A stretch of DNA of 64,000 nucleotides from Branchiostoma floridae (taxonomy: Eukaryota > Chordata > Leptocardii > Amphioxiformes > Branchiostomatidae). The stretch spans positions 26,504,192-26,568,191 of the forward strand of contig NC_049983.1 in assembly GCF_000003815.2 (NCBI RefSeq), in the 5' to 3' direction. Below are positions 58,893 through 64,000 of the stretch, piece after piece; the first letter of the stretch is position 1; every line of letters starts with the position of its first letter. The notes beneath the pieces were generated by a model. It had not been told where the DNA came from and searched no databases. It saw nothing but the letters and a program-made list of their open reading frames with translations. Made by a program: the position numbers and the translations under genes.

Positions 58893-61800
58893 ATGGCCGC
58901 CCTGACAGAACCCACGCTCCCAGTGCAACCACTCCCTCCTAACGACCTTGAAGAGGTCACACCGGACGACCTTGTGGAGGAAGGTGCACCAGGCGCAAGC
59001 GAGGATCACATGCTCATCGCCGCCGAGTCTTACGAGGACATAAACGTCGCGATAGACGAGCAGTACCACCGCGGGAAAGATGAAAAGGACAAAACGAAAA
59101 ACGAAATCGAGCAGTCCGCGAGAGAACTGAGTATCGATGACAGAAGCACGACTCCCAGCGACGAGGGGAGGGAAACGCCGAAAGAGGAAGTGTCATCGGC
59201 AGAAGGGAAGGACCGGTCGAACAGTATGTTAGGAAACAGGGACCGGCCGCAGCACGTTGAGGAGGAGTGTTACAGCCCGGAGTGGAGACAGCGACAGAAA
59301 CACGTCTTCATACTCAGCGAGGCAGGTAAACCCATCTACACGCGGCACGGGAACGAGGACAAGCTGGTTACCACGATGGGTGTGATGCAAGCGCTGGTCT
59401 CGTTTGTACAGGACAACGATGATAACATCAGGTGTGTATTACTATTACTGGTACTACTGGTAGTCTGTGGATCAGAGGGTTGACCAAGGTTTCCATTCTC
59501 ACCTGCAAGTCTTGTTTGTACAGGTAACATCAGGTGAGTATGTGGTAATGTTTATGGTCTACAAGTAGAGCTATATGGATCAGAGGGTCGAGGGTTCCAT
59601 ACTGTGCAGGTCTCATTTGTACAGGAAAACGATGATAACATCAGTTGAGTATATATTTGGTAATGTGTATGGTCTACTGGAGTAGATCTATTGTTAGTAT
59701 TGATCAGTCTTGTTTGTGCAGGAACATCAGGTAAGAAATTGGTCTAGTGTTTATGGTCAACTATAGATGTCTACTATGCATGCATGTCTACTGTATAACA
59801 TGAGGTGAAAATATGGTACATGTAGTATGCATGTGTATAGTGTACAAATAGATCTTTGGACAAGAGGATTAACTTGATCGCAGGCAGCCACAAGTTCGTG
59901 TTCCTGAACAGACCTCCCGTGATCCTGGTGTGCGTGACTCACAGCGTGTGTTTCTTTTGTTTCCACAGGTTCATGATCGCAGGCAGCCACAAGTTCGTGT
60001 TCCTGAACAGACCTCCCGTGATCATTGTGTGCGTGTCTCACAGCGTATGTTTCTGTCTCACAGCGTGTGTTTCTGTCTCACAGCGTATGTTTCTCCTTTC
60101 CACAGGTTCATGATCGCAGGCAGCCACAAGTTTGTGTTCCTGAACAGACCTCCCGTGATCCTGGTGTGCGTGACTCACAGCGTGTGTTTCTTTTGTTTCC
60201 ACAGGTTCATGATCGCAGGCAGCCACAAGTTCGTGTTCCTGAACAGACCTCCCGTGATCCTTGTGTGCATGTCTCACAGCGTATGTTTCTGTCTCACAGC
60301 GTGTGTTTCTGTCTCACAGCGTATGTTTCTCCTTTCCACAGGTTCATGATCGCACTGATTCGCAGGCAGCCACAAGTTTGTGTTCCTGAACAGACCTCCC
60401 GTGATCCTGGTGTGCGTGACTCACAGCGCGTGTTTCTTTTGTTTCCACAGGTTCATGATCGCAGGCAGCCACAAGTTCGTGTTCCTGAACAGACCGCCCG
60501 TGATCCTGGTGTGCGTGTCTCACAGCGTATGTTTCTGTCTCACAGCGTGTGTTTCTTTTGTTTCCACAGGTTCATGATCGCGGGCAGCCACAAGTTTGTG
60601 TTCCTGAACAGACCTCCCGTGATCCTGGTGTGCGTGTCTCACAGCGTGTGTTTCTTTTGTTTCCACAGGTTCATGATCGCAGGCAGCCACAAGTTCGTGT
60701 TCCTGAACAGACCTCCCGTGATCCTGGTCTGCGTGTCTCACAGCGCGGAGTCGACCCAGCAGCTCCTCTTGCACCTGACCTACGTGTACAACCAGATCAT
60801 CAGCGTCTTAACCTTCAGCCAGCTCAGCAAGATCTTCGAGAAGAAGAGCAACTACGACCTGAGGAGACTTCTGACGGGAACAGAGAAGTTCTTAGACAAT
60901 CTCATCAACCTGATGGACCGGGACGCCATGTTTCTGCTGAGCGCTGTGCGGTGCCTGCCGCTGGCGAGCTCGGTACGCGACATTATCGGACAGAGCATCG
61001 CGCAGTGTAAGGCCAAGGACCTGGTGTTCGCCATCCTGGTAGGGCGGGACAATCAGCTGGTTACCGTGGTGAGGATGAAGGAACACAGCCTCCACCCCGC
61101 GGACCTCCATCTCGTGTTTAACCTGGTGGACGCTTCCACGTCCTTCCAGTCCGCAGAGTCGTGGACGCCCATCTGTCTGCCAAAGTTCAACTCTAACGGG
61201 TTTGTTTTCCCTTTTATCACAAAGGCTCTTAATGCATCCAAAGGGAATTGTTAAGTTGTTACTTACACTTACGTGTATGTCTTTCTTTATTGTTGTAGTT
61301 ACTTGTGCAAATTGCTGTCATAATGGGAATGCAAGGCCTTAGGGTCAGACAAATTATATTATAACAGAGAAAGAGAAGGAAAAGGCATGACTAAGGCCTA
61401 AAATTGAATGAGAAATTACAATATAATCCTGAAAGTGAAAGAGTGGAAGGTGACATATGGTCACAGCAAACATAGATGTACACCTGCTTACCTGGATTGA
61501 TACCCGTACCTGTTGCAGGTACCTCCACCCACACCTGTCCTACCTTATGTTAACACCTGTACCTGTACCTGCAGGTATCTCCATGCACACGTGTCCTACC
61601 TTGTGTTAACACCTGTACCTGTACCTGCAGGTATCTCCATGCACACGTGTCCTACCTTGTGTTAACACCTGTACCTGTACCTGCAGGTATCTCCATGCAC
61701 ACGTGTCCTACCTTGTGTTAACACCTGTACCTGCAGGTATCTCCATGCACACGTGTCTTACCTTGTGTTAACACCTGTACCTGCAGGTATATCCACGCAC

Positions 61801-63886
61801 ACATGTCTTACCTTGTGTTAACACCTGTACTCATACCTGCAGGTATCTCCACCCACACCTGTCCTACCTTGTGTTAACACCAGTACCTGTACCTGCAGGT
61901 ATCTCCATGCACACGTGTCCTATCTTGTGTTAACACCTGTACCTGTACCTGCAGGTATCTCCATGCACACATGTCCTACCTTGTGTTAACACCTGTACCT
62001 GTACCTGCAGGTATCTCCATGCACACCTGTCCTACCTGGACGAGGAATGCTCCGCCTGCCTGCTGCTACTATCCGCCGACAGGGACGTTTTCTTCGAGCT
62101 GTCGGAGGCGCGACAGAAGATCGTGACGCGTCTGAACAAGTACAACTGCCTGCAGGCCATCCGCGAGTCTCTCGCCAAGGGGTCGTACAAGGTCGCGCAG
62201 ATCGGCATCCCGGACCTCAGACACTTCATGTACAAGTCCAAGTCCACCGCTCAGTACACAAGCTCGGAACTAGAGGCACCCTATACAGGTTAGTATGGTA
62301 TAGAGACACTGTACAGGTCACCAAATCTGAACAAGAGGTACTGGAGTATAGACTATAGTGTACAGCACACTATACAATAGAGGCACCCTGTAGTCACTAT
62401 TCTGGTCAGTACAAATCAACCTGGCTTGAAGTTTGGATGTCTGTAGCCACAATATGCATCAGCCATCAGACTATGATGCCTGTGAACGATTGATTGATTG
62501 TCAAAGGCCTATACAGGTCAGTACACCAGCTCTAGACAAGAAGTACCCTATACTTGTGAGTGTGAGTACACTATAGAGGCACCCTATACTGGTCAATACA
62601 CCAGCTTGAAATTAGATCCACCCAATTTAGGCGAGTGGTCCTTGGAATAGCCTGCATATGCAAAGTCATTGACGAAACTTACTGGATTGCTACCTGAAAT
62701 ATTTCACCGTTTCCACAATATTATTAGTTGCTCGAGTAACTGCTGTTTTGCATGAACTCTATCCTATTCTTTGTGTTACAGAGGAAGGCGAGAGGCATCG
62801 GCTGTTCGGGATGTACCAATACCTGCACCACAGGGTCCACAACTCCGCACGGCCCCTCAAGATTCTCTTCCATGTGGGGTCCAAGGAGACCATGCTGGGA
62901 TGGGTACGTACATGGAGGGGTTTGTTTTGCTTAGCCTTTAATTTGCCTCAAGGTAACAGACCAGTTTTGTACTGTAAGACCAATTAATGGTACATGTATG
63001 GTTTGATCCACTCACACATTGCTAGAGCTCAAGGAGACCATGCTGGGATGGGTACGTACATGGTAGTCTGTAATCAGTATTTGACTATACTGCTGCGGGG
63101 GTCCCTGACACGGGTAGGCAGCAGTTGGCTAGTCTTTACACTTTACACTTCCAAGTGGCTCTGTTTAGCATGTTCACCCTAGCAGCTTAGCCATTAATCT
63201 GCCTCAAGGTGTAACACACCAGTTTTGAGTAAGGTTTGATGAACTCACACAAAATTAGAACCTAACAATCATCAGTAAATTCAAGAAAGTTAAAGTCCTT
63301 CCAACACCAAATAATGCATTAGGCTGCACACACCTCTTTTTCTGTAACCCTGGGCCACACAAGTTTGTACAATCACTACAGCAGGAAGTTGTTGTAATAA
63401 TTATTGTGTTCAATGACCATACTCTTTCTCAAATGAGTGCCTAGCTGAGAAAGCAGCATGTACCATTTTTAATCTCTGACTCGACTGGCGATCAAACTCA
63501 CACTTGCATAATTGTACCAGTGTAGATATGTTGGGTTCTTTACTTGAAAAGACTTGAGGTGTGGCTCTTCTCATACGCGGGACCTCCAGCTTAACACCCC
63601 ATCCAAAGGCCATCCCTAGTGAAAGCTACTGGTACTCATAAAGTCGTATTCACCTGAGCAGTGAAGTTTATTCTTTTCAGGTCTAAGAACCGACAAGTTA
63701 ACTTGCTCTTGTCTAACATGTAGGATTTGCTGTTCTTGTTCCCAGATCACCTCAGGGTTTGAGCTGTACGCGACCTTTGGCCCGCTGGTCACCAAACCGG
63801 CCGCCATCAACGCAATCAACAAGCTGCTGCGATGGATCAAGAAGGAGGAGGATCGGCTCTTCATACTCAACTCTTATACTTACTGA
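58893..63886 (+). CDS. MON1: MON1, subunit of the Mon1-Ccz1 Rab7 guanine-nucleotide exchange factor
   Basis: Five coding exons in phase: 58893-59431, 60669-61199, 62011-62288, 62782-62903 and 63746-63886; 536 aa, close to vertebrate MON1A/B. The exon containing the start begins at 58875 after CTGCTGCTCCAG; the ATG sits in AAGATGGCCGCC. Residues 1-125 are acidic, low-complexity and probably disordered. The conserved core starts at [19 protein letters not shown] and continues with [94 protein letters not shown] and a C-terminus [20 protein letters not shown], all MON1 family signatures forming its longin-type domains. With CCZ1 it activates Rab7 on late endosomes for endosome maturation and fusion. 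All splice junctions match by phase. Odd: most exon edges are flanked by extra tandem copies of themselves. Confidence 0.95.
59509..59740 (+). repeat. Exon-edge array: three extra copies of the MON1 exon-2 end with donor
   Basis: The true edge is TTTGTACAGGACAACGATGA then TAACATCAG|GTGTGT (59404-59437). Copies: 59509-59540 (ATCAG|GTGAGT), 59610-59650 (ATCAGTTGAGT, donor damaged) and 59706-59736 (ATCAG|GTAAGA). Each is followed by a similar TGGTCTAC tail, so the unit is about 100 bp. Two copies have donors closer to consensus than the authentic one. Confidence 0.88.
59873..60668 (+). repeat. Exon-edge array: seven extra copies of the MON1 exon-3 start with acceptor
   Basis: The true edge is TTTGTTTCCACAG|GTTCATG at 60669. 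Copies of about 75 exonic bases begin at 59873 (no acceptor), 59969, 60106, 60205, 60342 (10-bp insertion), 60451 and 60570. Spacing alternates around 99 and 137 bp. Six keep a full pyrimidine tract and CACAG. Copies encode the same 25 residues (start [16 protein letters not shown]) with almost only synonymous changes. Confidence 0.95.
61505..62010 (+). repeat. Exon-edge array: about nine extra copies of the MON1 exon-4 start with acceptor
   Basis: The unit is 56 bp or less: ACCTGCAG|GTATCTCCATGC and CACACGTGTCCTACCTTGTG. Copies start at about 61519, 61574, 61631, 61687, 61738, 61790, 61843, 61899 and 61955; the authentic exon begins at 62011. Copies include about 25 coding bases (YLHAHLSYL). 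The junction CAG|GTATCT can be read as acceptor or donor. Confidence 0.93.
62365..62640 (+). repeat. Degenerate copies of the MON1 exon-4 end
   Basis: The true edge is AGAGGCACCCTATACAG|GTTAGT (62270-62293). Related pieces: AGAGGCACCCTGTAG at 62370, CCTATACAGGTCAGTACACC at 62509 and AGAGGCACCCTATACTGGTC at 62575. More diverged than the other arrays. Confidence 0.65.
63028..63063 (+). repeat. Copy of the MON1 exon-5 end with donor
   Basis: AAGGAGACCATGCTGGGATG|GGTACGTACATGG at 63031 repeats the true end of exon 5 (62883-62915) almost without change, including the GTACGT donor, about 150 bases into the intron. Confidence 0.9.
63183..63662. mobile_element. Dispersed SINE-like repeat, copy 2
   Basis: Shares ordered blocks with 54430-54830: CTGCCTCAAGGTGTAACACA, TTGGGTTCTTTACTTG, GAGGTGTGGCTCTTCTC, GGGACCTCCAG, ACTGGTACTCAT. 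It lies in the last MON1 intron. Confidence 0.6.
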
Positions 63887-64000
63887 GTAACCTTCATCTT
63901 CATATCTTACAAGTTAAATACTGAGTAACCTTCATCCTGAACTCTTATACTTGCTGAGTACCCTTCATCTTCAACTCTTATACTTACTTACTGTAACTTT
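63860..64000 (+). repeat. Tandem copies of the MON1 stop-codon region
   Basis: The true end CTCAACTCTTATACTTACTG then AGTAACCTTCATC recurs as CTGAACTCTTATACTTGCTG at about 63932 and CAACTCTTATACTTACTTAC at about 63973, plus a partial unit at 63915. It continues to the window edge. Confidence 0.85.

Noticed and set aside
60025-61254. 409-codon forward frame as the MON1 N-terminus
   Set aside because: Only 60669-61199 is exon; the left part is the decoy array in the wrong frame (HDRRQPQV), and the true upstream exon joins at 59431.

Overview
The window is metazoan nuclear DNA with intron-split genes, canonical GT-AG junctions, dense minisatellites and many small transposons. Module combinations (collagen plus C-type lectin type II receptor, EGF/FN3 mosaics), repeat style and intron layout suggest a lancelet (Branchiostoma-like); that assignment is an inference from reading, not a search. 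All gene models were built by hand by matching splice sites and reading phases across every junction.

Region 55-15458 (minus): one large mosaic extracellular gene, truncated at its 3' end by the window edge. It has a signal peptide, three copies of an unrecognised two-exon cysteine-containing domain, EGF modules, a twice-repeated EGF / EGF / FN3 / FN3 block, a Ser/Thr stalk and an acidic Asp/Ser/Gly repeat. All nineteen exons join in frame (1178 codons). Its introns carry 51-, 24- and 19-bp minisatellites and a tandemly duplicated intron-1 segment.

Region 18120-22427 (plus): a type II membrane collagenous C-type lectin, first exon not found, with a 1.25-kb pogo-like element in one intron. 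Region 22428-27049: no gene seen; 45-bp and 22-bp minisatellites.

Region 27050-57180 (minus): a complete PTP-PEST family tyrosine phosphatase (PTPN12/18/22 group). The predicted catalytic Asp199 and Cys231 have the numbering of human PTPN12. The tail is rich in Tyr motifs and the conserved C-terminal homology segments are present. An in-phase alternative last exon encodes a C-terminal membrane anchor. Introns hold a 5'-truncated LINE, several inverted-repeat elements and tRNA-like sequences.

Region about 57700-63886 (plus, divergent from the phosphatase): a complete MON1 gene (536 aa), the subunit that with CCZ1 forms the Rab7 exchange factor.

The most unusual signal is in MON1 and recurs once in the phosphatase: most exon edges, splice site included, have been copied as tandem arrays into the neighbouring intron. 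Examples are about seven extra copies of the exon-3 start, about nine of the exon-4 start, about three of the exon-2 end, and about nine donor-bearing copies of the phosphatase active-site exon end joined to telomere-like CCCTAA units.
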